From the NCBI GenBank assembly GCA_948472605.1, contig CAOKUH010000002.1, positions 1 through 33,174 on the forward strand: 33,174 nucleotides of DNA. Reading direction: 5' to 3'. A program made the position numbers and the translations under genes. Positions 1 to 9,600 of the stretch are shown here, piece by piece. Origin of the DNA: an uncultured Mycoplasmatota bacterium (GTDB taxonomy: Bacteria > Bacillota_I > Bacilli_A > RF39 > UBA660). The notes beneath the pieces were generated by a model that worked only from the letters and a program-made list of their open reading frames with translations, was not told the DNA's origin and did no database searches. Each line of letters starts with the position of its first letter. Within the stretch, counting starts at the first letter, position 1.

Positions 1-22
1 TTTTGTCCTTATAGGCCATGTG

Positions 23-47
23 AAAACCACGTCTTTTAGGCGTGGTT
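23..47 (-). terminator. Possible intrinsic terminator of the transglutaminase-like gene
   Basis: Reading on the minus strand, AACCACG (41-47) pairs with CGTGGTT (25-31) around a nine-base loop, giving a perfect 7-bp stem. It is followed by a short run of four T. The stem overlaps the stop codon of the gene. The U tract is short, so termination may be partial. Confidence 0.5.
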
Positions 48-1008
48 AGTTATTTGTAAGTTCAGGATAAATACGTTTATTAAATATGTGATCTTTAACA
101 ACAACGTCTCCTTCACTATCAGTTTTAGTAAGTTCTTCACTAGTAATTAGAAAATACTTATGTTGTAAATAATCTTTTCCATCTTCACTTACTGGATCAT
201 CCCAAGTAAGATCTAAATGTAACCATTTATTATCAACAAAAACAGCATTCCAAACATGACCTGAGATATCTTCTTGCATAAGTTCTGTTGCCACTTTAAA
301 GTTTTTGATATTCATTTTTTCTAAGAATAGGGCCATAGCATCAGTATAGCCGCTACAAGTGGCATATCCTTCAATTAAAGGACCATATGCTTTATAAGAA
401 TTATATTTAGATTCTTCTTCATTATTATTTCTTTCAACATCATATTTAGTATTATCTATTATATAATCATGAATAGTTTTAATTTTATCATAATCATTCA
501 TATTATTTATTATTAAATTGTTATATATTTCATCAACTTTTTCATTTATTTTAATTATTTCATCTTCGGTATATAAATAATTAATTGTAATATTTACTTC
601 TCCAGATTCGTATATAGTTGTTTGAATATTGGAAAAACTATTAAATGGATGAACAAAATTATTAATATAAGATAATATTTCTTGATTATTACTAATTGTA
701 CTTACATCATCTGTACATTTTTTATATTCACTAGGGCAATAAAAGGTAAAATTTTTAAGACCACTATTAGTTATAGTATAGTAAATATTTAAAATATCGT
801 TATAACTAAGGGGGATGAAATCATTGGTATTTTGGACATAAATGAAATCGAGATTTCTTTTGTATGTATTGCCATTAGGTGCAATAACACTAGGATTTTT
901 TTCAAGAGAACGAGAGATATAATTAGAAATATCATCTACATAATATAAGCATAAACCTAATATGATTATGCAAATAATTAAAAATAAATTCTTCTTTATT
1001 AATTTCAT
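46..1008 (-). CDS. Membrane-anchored transglutaminase-like protein
   Basis: A 320-residue protein with one N-terminal hydrophobic segment (about residues 8-24) and a short cytoplasmic start, so the rest probably lies outside the membrane as a signal-anchored domain. The C-terminal third has the transglutaminase-like (papain-fold) triad in order: Cys in ATCSGY near residue 218, His in GHVWN near 250 and Asp in LDLTWDD near 263. Proteins of this superfamily in Bacillota include peptidases and peptidoglycan or surface-protein processing enzymes. The substrate cannot be read from the sequence. The start is supported by an AAAGGGGTG ribosome site just upstream of the ATG. It lies downstream of rpsT on the same strand, with about 50 bp between them, so the two may be co-transcribed. 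The fold is fairly certain; the function is open. Confidence 0.8.
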   Translation of the reverse strand: MKLIKKNLFLIICIIILGLCLYYVDDISNYISRSLEKNPSVIAPNGNTYKRNLDFIYVQNTNDFIPLSYNDILNIYYTITNSGLKNFTFYCPSEYKKCTDDVSTISNNQEILSYINNFVHPFNSFSNIQTTIYESGEVNITINYLYTEDEIIKINEKVDEIYNNLIINNMNDYDKIKTIHDYIIDNTKYDVERNNNEEESKYNSYKAYGPLIEGYATCSGYTDAMALFLEKMNIKNFKVATELMQEDISGHVWNAVFVDNKWLHLDLTWDDPVSEDGKDYLQHKYFLITSEELTKTDSEGDVVVKDHIFNKRIYPELTNN

Positions 1009-1059
1009 TTAATCACCCCTTTAATTGTATCATTAAAAAATGAAGTTAGCAAAAAATTG

Positions 1060-1323
1060 TTACTTCATTTCTTTAATTTTACTTGATAATCTAGATTTTT
1101 GTCTAGCAGCTGTATTAGATTTAATTAATCCTTTACTTACTGCATGATCAATATTAGTTTGTGTCTCAGTAAATAAAGATTTAGCTTTTTCGATATCGCC
1201 ATCTTTAATAGCAATATCAGTAGATTTAATTAAATTTTTAACTCTTGCTTTAAGTTCATGATTATTATCTGTTTTCTTAGCAATAACTTTTACTGCCTTC
1301 TTTGAACTTTTTATATTAGGCAT
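1060..1323 (-). CDS. rpsT: Small ribosomal subunit protein bS20
   Basis: An 87-residue Lys-rich protein beginning MPNIKSSKKAVK and ending in KSRLSSKIKEMK, the usual shape of bS20, which binds 16S rRNA in the body of the 30S subunit. It contains the family pattern of SSKKAV near the N-terminus and the NTAARQKSRLSSKI helix at the end. The frame stays open 13 codons further upstream, but the ATG at 1323 has a strong AAAGGAGA site at the right distance and gives the standard family length, so I take it as the start. rpsT next to gpr, divergently transcribed, is a common arrangement in spore-forming Bacillota. A promoter lies just upstream. Confidence 0.95.
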   Translation of the reverse strand: MPNIKSSKKAVKVIAKKTDNNHELKARVKNLIKSTDIAIKDGDIEKAKSLFTETQTNIDHAVSKGLIKSNTAARQKSRLSSKIKEMK

Positions 1324-1352
1324 AAAAATCTCCTTTCCTAAACTCATAACCA

Positions 1353-1381
1353 ATTCTACCAAAAGTATTACATTTTTGCAA
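1353..1381 (-). promoter_or_regulatory. Sigma-A type promoter for rpsT
   Basis: On the minus strand TTGCAA (1376-1381) is followed after exactly 17 bases by TAGAAT (1353-1358), with TG one base before the -10 hexamer (extended -10). It sits about 30 bases upstream of the rpsT start and fits a vegetative promoter. Confidence 0.6.
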
Positions 1382-1402
1382 GTATATCACTATATCCTAT
1401 GC

Positions 1403-1431
1403 GAGTAATTTAAAAAAATTCTGCCATACTA
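1403..1431 (+). promoter_or_regulatory. Possible forespore (sigma F/G) promoter for gpr
   Basis: CATACTA at 1425-1431 matches the CATNNTA form known for sigma-G -10 elements. GAGTA at 1403-1407, 17 bases upstream, is a weak match to a forespore -35. In Bacillus subtilis gpr is transcribed in the forespore, which makes the match meaningful. No TATAAT-like element with a good -35 is seen in this 90-bp gap on the plus strand. Confidence 0.35.
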
Positions 1432-1452
1432 AAAAGTAGAGGAGATGACATT

Positions 1453-2190
1453 GTGAAACAAAAGCTATTTTTGGATGTAGGAATTGATAAAATTGATGCT
1501 AAATATAAGTTAGAAGAAAAGAAAACTAAGGCTTTTAAAACAACTCATTATGTAGTTAGTAAAGAAAATAAAAGAGTAATAAAAAAAGCAATAGGAGATT
1601 ATTATACTATTTTATTTTCTTATGAAAATTTACTAACTAAAAAAACATCTTTAACAAAGGAAGTAGAAAGAATTTTAAAATGTTTTTTAAAACAATATCA
1701 AAAAACGAAAAAAGTTTTAATAGTTGGTATTGGCAATAAAGATGTTTTAGGAGATGCTTTAGGGGTTTTAACAACAGATAAAGTTATAGCAACAAATCAG
1801 TATCAAGATTTTTTAACAATACCTAAAGTAGCATTGTTTAACCCATCAGTAACGGATAAAACAGGGATTAATTCATTTAAACTTATTGAGATGGTTGTTA
1901 ATGACTTAAAACCAGATTTAATTATTATGATTGATTCACTAGCTACTAAAAGTGAAGAATATTTAAATAGTGCTATTGAAATAAATGATGTAGGAATAAT
2001 ACCAGGAAGTGCTCTAAATTCAGCAAAAGAAATAACTTACAAAACATTTAATATACCAGTACTTTCTGTAGGGGTACCACTTTGTTTAGATTTAAATAAA
2101 AAATTTTATACAAGTGTTTTTATAAATGAAGTGATTAATTCATCATCAAATATAATTGCAGAAGCTTTAAATAATGTTTTTATTAAATAA
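1453..2190 (+). CDS. gpr: Spore germination protease GPR
   Basis: GPR is the aspartic-type endopeptidase (MEROPS A25) that is made as a zymogen in the forespore and degrades small acid-soluble spore proteins at germination. Family signatures seen here are GIGNKDVLGDALGVLTTDK (about residues 92-110), LIIMIDSLATKS (about 157-168) and GIIPGSALNSAKE followed by PVLSVGVPLCLDLN. The protein has 245 residues, well below the roughly 320-370 of Bacillus and Clostridium GPR, so loops and the C-terminal part are reduced. The start is a GTG preceded by AGAGGAGATG. spoIIP follows after 68 bp, the order known from Bacillus (rpsT, gpr, spoIIP). This is good evidence that the organism forms endospores or descends from one that did. 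Confidence 0.85.
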   Translation: MKQKLFLDVGIDKIDAKYKLEEKKTKAFKTTHYVVSKENKRVIKKAIGDYYTILFSYENLLTKKTSLTKEVERILKCFLKQYQKTKKVLIVGIGNKDVLGDALGVLTTDKVIATNQYQDFLTIPKVALFNPSVTDKTGINSFKLIEMVVNDLKPDLIIMIDSLATKSEEYLNSAIEINDVGIIPGSALNSAKEITYKTFNIPVLSVGVPLCLDLNKKFYTSVFINEVINSSSNIIAEALNNVFIK

Positions 2191-2205
2191 AATATTATTT
2201 TTTTT

Positions 2206-2236
2206 TTGACAATTTTTTTTCTTTAAAGTGTATATA
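2206..2236 (+). promoter_or_regulatory. Possible promoter upstream of spoIIP
   Basis: A perfect TTGACA (2206-2211) is followed after 19 bases by TATATA (2231-2236), with the -10 region running on as TATACT. The spacing is longer than ideal. In Bacillus spoIIP is under sigma E, and I do not see a convincing sigma-E pair here, so this call is weak. Confidence 0.3.
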
Positions 2237-2258
2237 CTTAAGAAAAGGAAATGGTATT

Positions 2259-3206
2259 ATGGCAAAGAGATTGAAAACCAAAAGAAGATTAAAGTTTAGA
2301 TATAAAATAATATTTAGTATGTTAATAATTCTTTTGACTTTTGTTTATATATTTAATATTTTGTATAATAAGTTTTTAATAAATATTGATAATAATACGT
2401 TGATCAATCATTTAGTTGATTATAATTTAAATGTTAAAAAAACTCATAATGTTTTTTATGATATTATGAATTTAAGTAGTACTAATTTTTTACTTAAGTA
2501 TACTTTAGGTGTTGATAATATTAGGGATGAGCCAACGGAGTCAATAAATGGTATTGAATATGGTTATATTGATGATCCTTATAAAACAGAAGTAACGGAA
2601 CCAATTCTATATATTTATAATACACATCAATCAGAAGGATATCAAAAAAGTAATAATGCATCTTATAATATTACGCCGAGTGTTTTAATGGCTTCTTATA
2701 TCCTTCGAGAGTCCTTGAATGATTTAGGAATACCTTCTTTAGTTGAGACTAATGATATTGCGGAATTATTACGAATTAATAGTTGGAAATATTCTTACTC
2801 CTATGCAGCATCTAAGATTCTTTTAGAAGATGCAATAAAGAAAAATAATAGTTTAACTTATTTTATTGATTTGCATCGAGATGCGGCCTCTTATGAAGCA
2901 ACTACCACCACGATAGATAATAAAAAATATGCTAAAGTGTTATTTGTGATTGGAAAAGATCATGAAAATTATGAAAAAAATTTGAAAATGGCAGAAACAA
3001 TTAATAATTATCTTAAAGAAAAATATCCTAGTATAACAAGAGGAATATCGATAAAAGGAGGAAGTGGAGTAAATGGTATTTATAACCAAAATGTAAGTCC
3101 TAATGCTATTTTAGTTGAATTAGGAGGCCAGTTTAATAATATAACAGAGGTAAATAATACAATAAGTGTTTTAGCTGATGCTATTTATAGTTATGTGAAA
3201 GGATGA
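2259..3206 (+). CDS. spoIIP: Stage II sporulation protein P (peptidoglycan amidase/endopeptidase)
   Basis: SpoIIP acts with SpoIID and SpoIIM at the sporulation septum, cutting peptide stems from septal peptidoglycan so that the mother-cell membrane can engulf the forespore. The 315-residue protein has a basic N-terminus, a membrane anchor at about residues 17-36 and then the extracellular amidase domain. Family motifs are ILYIYNTHQSEGY (metal-binding His), YFIDLHRDA (second His and acidic residues), GKDHENYEKN and SPNAILVELGGQFN near the C-terminus. The start has AAAGGAAATGG upstream. It lies between gpr and a small membrane protein gene 4 bp downstream, which is probably co-transcribed. Confidence 0.9.
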   Translation: MAKRLKTKRRLKFRYKIIFSMLIILLTFVYIFNILYNKFLINIDNNTLINHLVDYNLNVKKTHNVFYDIMNLSSTNFLLKYTLGVDNIRDEPTESINGIEYGYIDDPYKTEVTEPILYIYNTHQSEGYQKSNNASYNITPSVLMASYILRESLNDLGIPSLVETNDIAELLRINSWKYSYSYAASKILLEDAIKKNNSLTYFIDLHRDAASYEATTTTIDNKKYAKVLFVIGKDHENYEKNLKMAETINNYLKEKYPSITRGISIKGGSGVNGIYNQNVSPNAILVELGGQFNNITEVNNTISVLADAIYSYVKG

Positions 3207-3210
3207 TTAA

Positions 3211-3540
3211 ATGAAGAAAAAAGAGAAGAAAAATCCTTTTTTTAGAATTCTTGGAGCATTATTTTTAATGTTTATGTGTTTATACTTTATTTTAGAATCA
3301 GGCTATTATGAAGCTAAAATTTCTAAAAAAACAGCGATGACAGAAGAAAGTATAAAACAATTTGAAAATGATATAAAAAATGGTCTTCCTATTGATATTA
3401 ATTCCTATACTTTTAAAGAAAATACTGATTATAGTAATAACACGACAGATACAGCTATATTTATTGGGGAAAAAGTAGAATCTTTTATGTCGGGAGGAAT
3501 AACGGAGATATTTAATATCGTAAAATCATTGTTTACTTAA
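3211..3540 (+). CDS. Small single-pass membrane protein, unknown, in the spoIIP unit
   Basis: A 109-residue protein with a Lys-rich start, one hydrophobic segment at about residues 10-28 and a polar remainder carrying an amphipathic C-terminal stretch (SGGITEIFNIVKSLF). I do not recognise a family. The gene begins 4 bp after the spoIIP stop and ends inside a strong terminator, so it is almost certainly co-transcribed with spoIIP. A sporulation or envelope role is suggested by context only. Confidence 0.65.
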   Translation: MKKKEKKNPFFRILGALFLMFMCLYFILESGYYEAKISKKTAMTEESIKQFENDIKNGLPIDINSYTFKENTDYSNNTTDTAIFIGEKVESFMSGGITEIFNIVKSLFT

Positions 3541-3572
3541 TACTAGAAATTAAAAATTCTAGTATTTTTTTG
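3539..3572 (+). terminator. Intrinsic terminator after the gpr-spoIIP block
   Basis: AATACTAGAA (3539-3548) pairs perfectly with TTCTAGTATT (3557-3566) over 10 bp with an 8-base loop, followed by an unbroken T run. It overlaps the stop codon of the small membrane protein gene. Confidence 0.85.
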
Positions 3573-3652
3573 GAAAAAAATAGTAAGAAAAAAGGAAATC
3601 TCTATTTTTCAGGTAATATAAATTATAGATGGTAAAAAAATAAATATTTTAC

Positions 3653-3681
3653 TTTAGTTTGTAATATTTGAATGCTATAAT
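3653..3681 (+). promoter_or_regulatory. Promoter for dnaE-polC
   Basis: A perfect TATAAT (3676-3681) has TGC directly before it (extended -10). A moderate TTTAGT (3653-3658) lies 17 bases upstream. The dnaE start is about 40 bases downstream, and a terminator closes the preceding unit. Confidence 0.55.
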
Positions 3682-3721
3682 ATTTATAGCAAAAAACCAT
3701 ATGGGGGAGGGAATTTTAAAA

Positions 3722-6625
3722 ATGTATGTTCCACTTAAAATAACTACTGATTATACTTTATTAAAAAGTATGATAAAAATTGATGACTTAATAAAATTCT
3801 CTTTGGAAAATAAAATTGAAGCATTAGGGATATGTGATGAGAACTTATCAGGAGTGATGGAGTTTTATAATAAATGTTTAGAAAATAATATAAAGCCAAT
3901 AATTGGGTTAGAAATAGTAATTGAAGAGTTGTCCATTTATTTATATGCAAAAGATTATATAGGCTATCAAACCTTACTTAAATTAAATACAATTAGTGGA
4001 GAAAGAATAAATTTAGATGATTTAAGAAAATATAGCGATAATGTTTTAGTAATTTTACCATACAAATCTATATCTTTTTATAGTAAATTAAATAATATTT
4101 ATGAAGATATTTATTTAGGCTATCAAACAGAGATAGAAAAAGCATCTTGTTTATTAATCTCTTCTAATATAGTTTTTATAAATAATATTTGTGCATTAAA
4201 AAAGGAAGATACTAGCTATTTGAACTATTTAAATATGATTAGGGAAGATACAAAGATAAATGATTATACTTTTAAAAATTATGATGTAAATAGTTTTATT
4301 CTGGATATTTCTTTAGACGATGAAAAAAAGATAAATGAAGTAGCAAATTTATTAAATGTTGTGATACCAAAGTATAACTTGCATGTTCCTACATATAATG
4401 AAGAAATAGAAGATTCTTTTGCCTATTTATGTAATTTAACGAAAAAGGGACTTAGTAAAAGATTAAATGATAATGTTTTAGAAAGTTATACTAAACGTTT
4501 AGAATATGAATTAGATGTTATAAAAAAAATGGGTTTTGTAGATTACATTTTAATAGTTTATGATTACGTTTTGTTTGCTAAAAAAAATAATGTATTTGTT
4601 GGTCCTGGAAGAGGAAGTGCAGCAGGATCATTAGTTTGTTATACTCTAGGAATAACCGATATTGATCCTTTAAAATATAATTTATTATTTGAAAGATTTT
4701 TAAATTCGGAACGAATAACTATGCCTGATATTGATATAGACTTTGAAAATACAAAAAGGGGAGAAGTAATTCAGTATATAAAATCGCGTTATGGTAAAGA
4801 TAAAGTGGCTTCAATATTAACATTTGCCACTTTAAAAAGTAAATTAGTAATTAGAGAAATAGCGAGAGTTTTAGATTATAATGATAAAGATTTAGAAATT
4901 TTGGTAAAAGAAATATCTTCGACGATGAATTTAGAAGAGAATCTGAAACAAAATAATGTTTTAGCTAAATTGACCAATAAAGATTTAAAAAAAATATATA
5001 AGATTGCTTTGAAATTAGAGGGTTTAAAAAAGAATATTTCAACTCATGCAGCAGGTGTTGTTATATCTAATACTCCTTTAGAAACACTTATTCCTATTAT
5101 TCAGATAAATGATACAACATTAACTGGTATAACAATGGAATATTTAGAAGAATTAGGTCTTCTAAAAATGGATTTATTAGCTATAAAAAATTTAACTATT
5201 ATTGCTAATATTTTAGAATTAATAAAAAAAGATACGGGAAAAAATATTGCATTAAATAAAATTGATTTAAATGACCAACAAGTAATAAATTTATTTACTA
5301 AAGCAGATACTACAGGGATATTTCAATTTGAAAGTAATGGAATGCGTAATTTTTTACAAAAATTAAAGCCTCGTAACTTTAATGACTTAATTGCATCTCT
5401 TGCTCTTTATCGACCAGGTCCTATGGATAATATTGGCACCTTTATTAAAAGAAAAGAAGGTTTGGAAAAAATAGATTATTTAGTTCCATCATTAGAGCCA
5501 ATCTTAAAAGAAACAGAGGGAATTATTGTATATCAAGAACAAGTAATGCAAATATTAGTAACTATTGGAAGTTATAGTTTTGCTGAGGCTGATCTTGTAA
5601 GAAGGGCTATGAGTAAAAAGAAAAAAGATGTGATGGCTTTAGAACGAGATAAATTTATTAAGCGAGCAATAAAAAATGGATATAAAAAAGAGGTGAGTGA
5701 AAAACTATTTAATTATATTTTAAAGTTTGCAGGATATGGCTTTAATAAATCTCATTCAGTATCTTATGCTTTAATTGGTTATCAGATGGCCTTTTTAAAA
5801 GTTAAATTTCCCAAATATTTCATAACAAATTTACTTAATATGAGTATTGCATCCGAGGCTAAAACAAAAGAATATTTAATAGAAGCTAAACGCCATAATT
5901 TAAATATTATTCATCCCGATATAAATATTAGTTATTATGATTATGTAATAAGAGGTAATGATTTAGTCTTACCTTTATCTATCATTAAAGGGATAAATAG
6001 AATAACTATCGAAAATATAATAGATGAAAGAACAAAAAATGGTGAATTTTTAGACTTTGTTTCTTTTATTAAAAGAATGTATAATAAAAATATAAATGAA
6101 AAAATAATAATTATATTAATAAATGCAGGAGTATTTTCTAATTTTGCTAATAAAACAACTTTAAAAGAAAACTTAAGTATAGTTTTAAACTATGCATCAA
6201 TTGCATCAGAAATAGACTCACCATTAATAATGCCTCCTGTATTAAAAGAATATGAAGAAAATGAAATAGAACATGCTTTAGAACTAGAAAGTTTTGGATT
6301 TTATATAACTAATCATCCTACTAGTGTCTATCATGATAATAGTTTGACTAAATTAAATAATATAGAAAATTCTTTTGATAAATATATAAAATGTATAGTT
6401 CTTATCGAAACAATTAAAAGAACTAAAACAAAAAATAATGAAGATATGGCTTTTATTGCAGCAAGTGATGAAACAGGAATTTCTAATTTCGTCGTCTTTA
6501 ATCGCCAGATAAGATTGTTAGATAATTTAAAACCTAAAGATATAGTTATGATTCAGGGAAGAGTAACAAAAAGATTTGATAAATATCAAATAAATGTTAA
6601 TAATATAATAAAAAATAAAAAGTAG
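3722..6625 (+). CDS. dnaE: DNA polymerase III alpha subunit DnaE
   Basis: A 967-residue C-family replicative polymerase, the Gram-positive DnaE that extends primers before hand-off to PolC. Domains in order: a PHP-like domain (about 1-220), then the palm with GPGRGSAAGS (about 293) and the catalytic aspartates in MPDIDIDF (about 334), fingers with YRPGPM (about 560) and the helix-hairpin-helix region, and a C-terminal OB fold (about 890-960, ending KYQINVNNI). The PHP domain starts LKITTDYTLL and lacks the metal-binding HxH pair, so it is probably not a catalytic proofreader. The ATG at 3722 is chosen over an in-frame ATG 54 bases upstream because it has GGGGGAGGGA at proper spacing and its product aligns with the DnaE N-terminus (KxxxDYTLL). 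polC follows 15 bp later in the same unit. Confidence 0.93.
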   Translation: MYVPLKITTDYTLLKSMIKIDDLIKFSLENKIEALGICDENLSGVMEFYNKCLENNIKPIIGLEIVIEELSIYLYAKDYIGYQTLLKLNTISGERINLDDLRKYSDNVLVILPYKSISFYSKLNNIYEDIYLGYQTEIEKASCLLISSNIVFINNICALKKEDTSYLNYLNMIREDTKINDYTFKNYDVNSFILDISLDDEKKINEVANLLNVVIPKYNLHVPTYNEEIEDSFAYLCNLTKKGLSKRLNDNVLESYTKRLEYELDVIKKMGFVDYILIVYDYVLFAKKNNVFVGPGRGSAAGSLVCYTLGITDIDPLKYNLLFERFLNSERITMPDIDIDFENTKRGEVIQYIKSRYGKDKVASILTFATLKSKLVIREIARVLDYNDKDLEILVKEISSTMNLEENLKQNNVLAKLTNKDLKKIYKIALKLEGLKKNISTHAAGVVISNTPLETLIPIIQINDTTLTGITMEYLEELGLLKMDLLAIKNLTIIANILELIKKDTGKNIALNKIDLNDQQVINLFTKADTTGIFQFESNGMRNFLQKLKPRNFNDLIASLALYRPGPMDNIGTFIKRKEGLEKIDYLVPSLEPILKETEGIIVYQEQVMQILVTIGSYSFAEADLVRRAMSKKKKDVMALERDKFIKRAIKNGYKKEVSEKLFNYILKFAGYGFNKSHSVSYALIGYQMAFLKVKFPKYFITNLLNMSIASEAKTKEYLIEAKRHNLNIIHPDINISYYDYVIRGNDLVLPLSIIKGINRITIENIIDERTKNGEFLDFVSFIKRMYNKNINEKIIIILINAGVFSNFANKTTLKENLSIVLNYASIASEIDSPLIMPPVLKEYEENEIEHALELESFGFYITNHPTSVYHDNSLTKLNNIENSFDKYIKCIVLIETIKRTKTKNNEDMAFIAASDETGISNFVVFNRQIRLLDNLKPKDIVMIQGRVTKRFDKYQINVNNIIKNKK

Positions 6626-6640
6626 AAAGAGTTGTTGTTG

Positions 6641-9600
6641 ATGAATGAAGAATTAAAACGTTTTTTTAATAGTATTTTATATACTCCTAAAGAAGATATA
6701 TATACAAATGCAGAAGTAAAAAAAGTTATATATATAAAACAAAAAGACACTTATGAAGTGCATTTAAATATTCTAGATGTTTTACCAATGAATGAAGTAA
6801 TTGAACTTTTTAATCATGCTAAAGAAGGTATAAAAAAAGAAAAGAAATGTATGATACGTCTTAATTATCAAAATGTTACTTCTAAAGATGTTTTAAATTA
6901 TTTAAAAGAATTAATAAATGAATTAATATCTAAAAGACCATCTTTAGTAAATTTAAAAGATGCTAAGTTAAGTATTGATGATGAAATTATTACGATAGAA
7001 GTAGGAACAAAATTAGAAAGTTTAGAAGTAAAAAAAGAAGCTAAATGGTTAACTAATAAATTATTTATATATGGTTTAGGAGAATATGAAATAACAAGTA
7101 TTTTAAATGAAGAGTTGAATAAACAAGTAAAGGAAGATATTGAAAAATCTTATATTAATGAAATACCAATAATTGAAAATAATTCTAATAAAGAGGAAAG
7201 TTCTATTGAAGGGGATGTCACAACTATTAGTAATATAATTGGAGAAATACCAAAAGTTATAATTGAGGCATATATCTTTGGAATAGAAGAAAAAGAGTTT
7301 GAGAAAACTAATTTGATTACTTTAAAAATCAGTGATAAAACTAATAGTTTAATTGCGAAAATGTTTAAAAGAGATAAGAGTGATTTTAAAAATACTTTGA
7401 AGCAGTTAAAAGAAGGAAATTGGTATCGTTTTCAAGGTAAAGTTGAATTTGATACTTTTAGTAAAGATCATGTTTTAAGTATTAGAAAATTCGAAAGTAT
7501 ACCTAGTAAAGAAGAAATAACGAAAGAATTAACTGATAATCCTAGAGTAGAATTACATGCTCATACAATGATGAGTGCTATGGATGGGGTTATTGAAGCT
7601 AAAGCTCTTGTTAAACATGCAATCAAAATGGGTCAGAAATCAATAGCTGTAACAGATCATAATTGTTGTCAAAGTTTTCCTGAATTATATCATGCTGTTT
7701 GTGATAATAATAAAGGTAAAGAAGGTAGTGATCGATTTAAAGTATTATATGGTGTAGAGATAAATGTAGTAAATGATGATGTAGATATAATATTTAATAA
7801 TAAAACTTATAATTTGCTAGAAGATACTTTTGTTGTATTCGATACAGAAACCACTGGTTTTTATGCTGGCTCTGATCAAATGATAGAAATTGGGGCTGTA
7901 AAAATAAAAAATGGAGAGATAATTGAAAGATTTGATGAATTAATTGATCCTCATCGTCCTATTCCTAAAAAAATAACTGAATTAACTTTTATAACAGATG
8001 AAATGTTAAGTGGTTGTGATAATGAAGAAAATGTTACAAAGAGATTTCTAGAATGGGTAGGGGATTTACCTTTAATTGCTCATAATGCTAAATTTGATAT
8101 TTCATTCATGAAAGCTGCTTGTAATAAATATAATTTAAAGGAATTTTCTTATACTGTTTTAGATACGATGAGTATAGCTCGTATGTTGCATCCAGAATGG
8201 CCTAATCATAAATTACAAACTTTAACTAAAAAACTTGATATTCCTTGGGATGAAGATAAACATCATAGAGCAGATTATGATGCTGAGGGTACAGCTTTAG
8301 CTTATTATAAAATGGCCAAATCTTTGTATGACCAAAATATAAGCACAACAGATGAATTATTAGCAAATATTGATATTGAATCATTGATTAAATTTTCTTA
8401 TCCTTTTCATGCAACAGCAATAGCTAAAAATAGAGAAGGCTTAAAGAATTTATTTAAAATAATATCTCTTGCTAATACTAAATATTTATATAAAAATGAA
8501 CAACCAAAAATTCCTCGTAAAGAATTTAATGAGCTTAGAGAAGGATTACTTATAGGCTCTGGATGTATTAATGGCGAAATATTTGACAAAGCTAAAGGCT
8601 TAGAAGATGAAGAATTAGTTAATATGATGAATTTTTATGATTATATTGAAGTTCAACCAGTTAGTGCATTCTCTCATTTAATTGGACCAGAGGCTAGATT
8701 TTTAACTACTAATGAAGCTGAAAATTATTTAAGTAGAATAATTAGAGTAGGTAAAGAAGCTGGTAAGCCAGTTGTTGTAACAGGAGATGTTCATAATTTA
8801 AAAAAGGAAGATAAAATTTATCGTGAAATCATTATTAACCAAAAATTCAATGGTAAATTACATCCTTTAAAACGTAGAGGAATAGAAGTGCCTAATCAGT
8901 ATTTAAAAACTACAGAAGAAATGATGGAAGATTTTTCATTTTTAGATGAAGAGATTAGGAAAGAAATAATTATTGATAATACTAATAAAATTGCTGATAT
9001 GGTAGAAGAAATAGAAGTTATTATTGATACTCCTAATCCTTTTGCTCCTAGAATTCCCAATTCTGTTATGACTATGACAGAGCTTGTTTATAGTAAAGCG
9101 GATGAATTATATGGGAATCCTTTACCCTTAAATATCGAAGAACGTTTGGCCAAAGAGTTATATGGGGAAAGTATTATTAATGCTTGTAAAAGCGAAGAAC
9201 GTGATGAGGTTATGGCATTTAAGTTAGTTCATGACATCATTTTAAAAGGTAAAGAAGCTGTAAAAGATATGGTGAAAAAACATTTAAGTGAAGATGATAT
9301 AGCTGATAAAACTTTAGAGGAAATAGATAAATTAGCTTATAAAAATTTAGGTGGTATTATTGGAGCTAATTATGATGTTATTTATCTTATTGCCCAAAAA
9401 TTAGTTAAGCATTCAAATGATGAAGGGTTTTTAGTAGGATCACGTGGTTCTGTTGGGTCATCTTTTGTTGCTAATATGATGGGGATAACTGAGGTTAATA
9501 GTATGCCTGCTCATTATCGTTGTCCAAAATGTAAAATGAGTATTTTTAATGACGATGAAAACAAAGCTTTAGGTATTACTTATTCTTGTGGGTTCGATTT

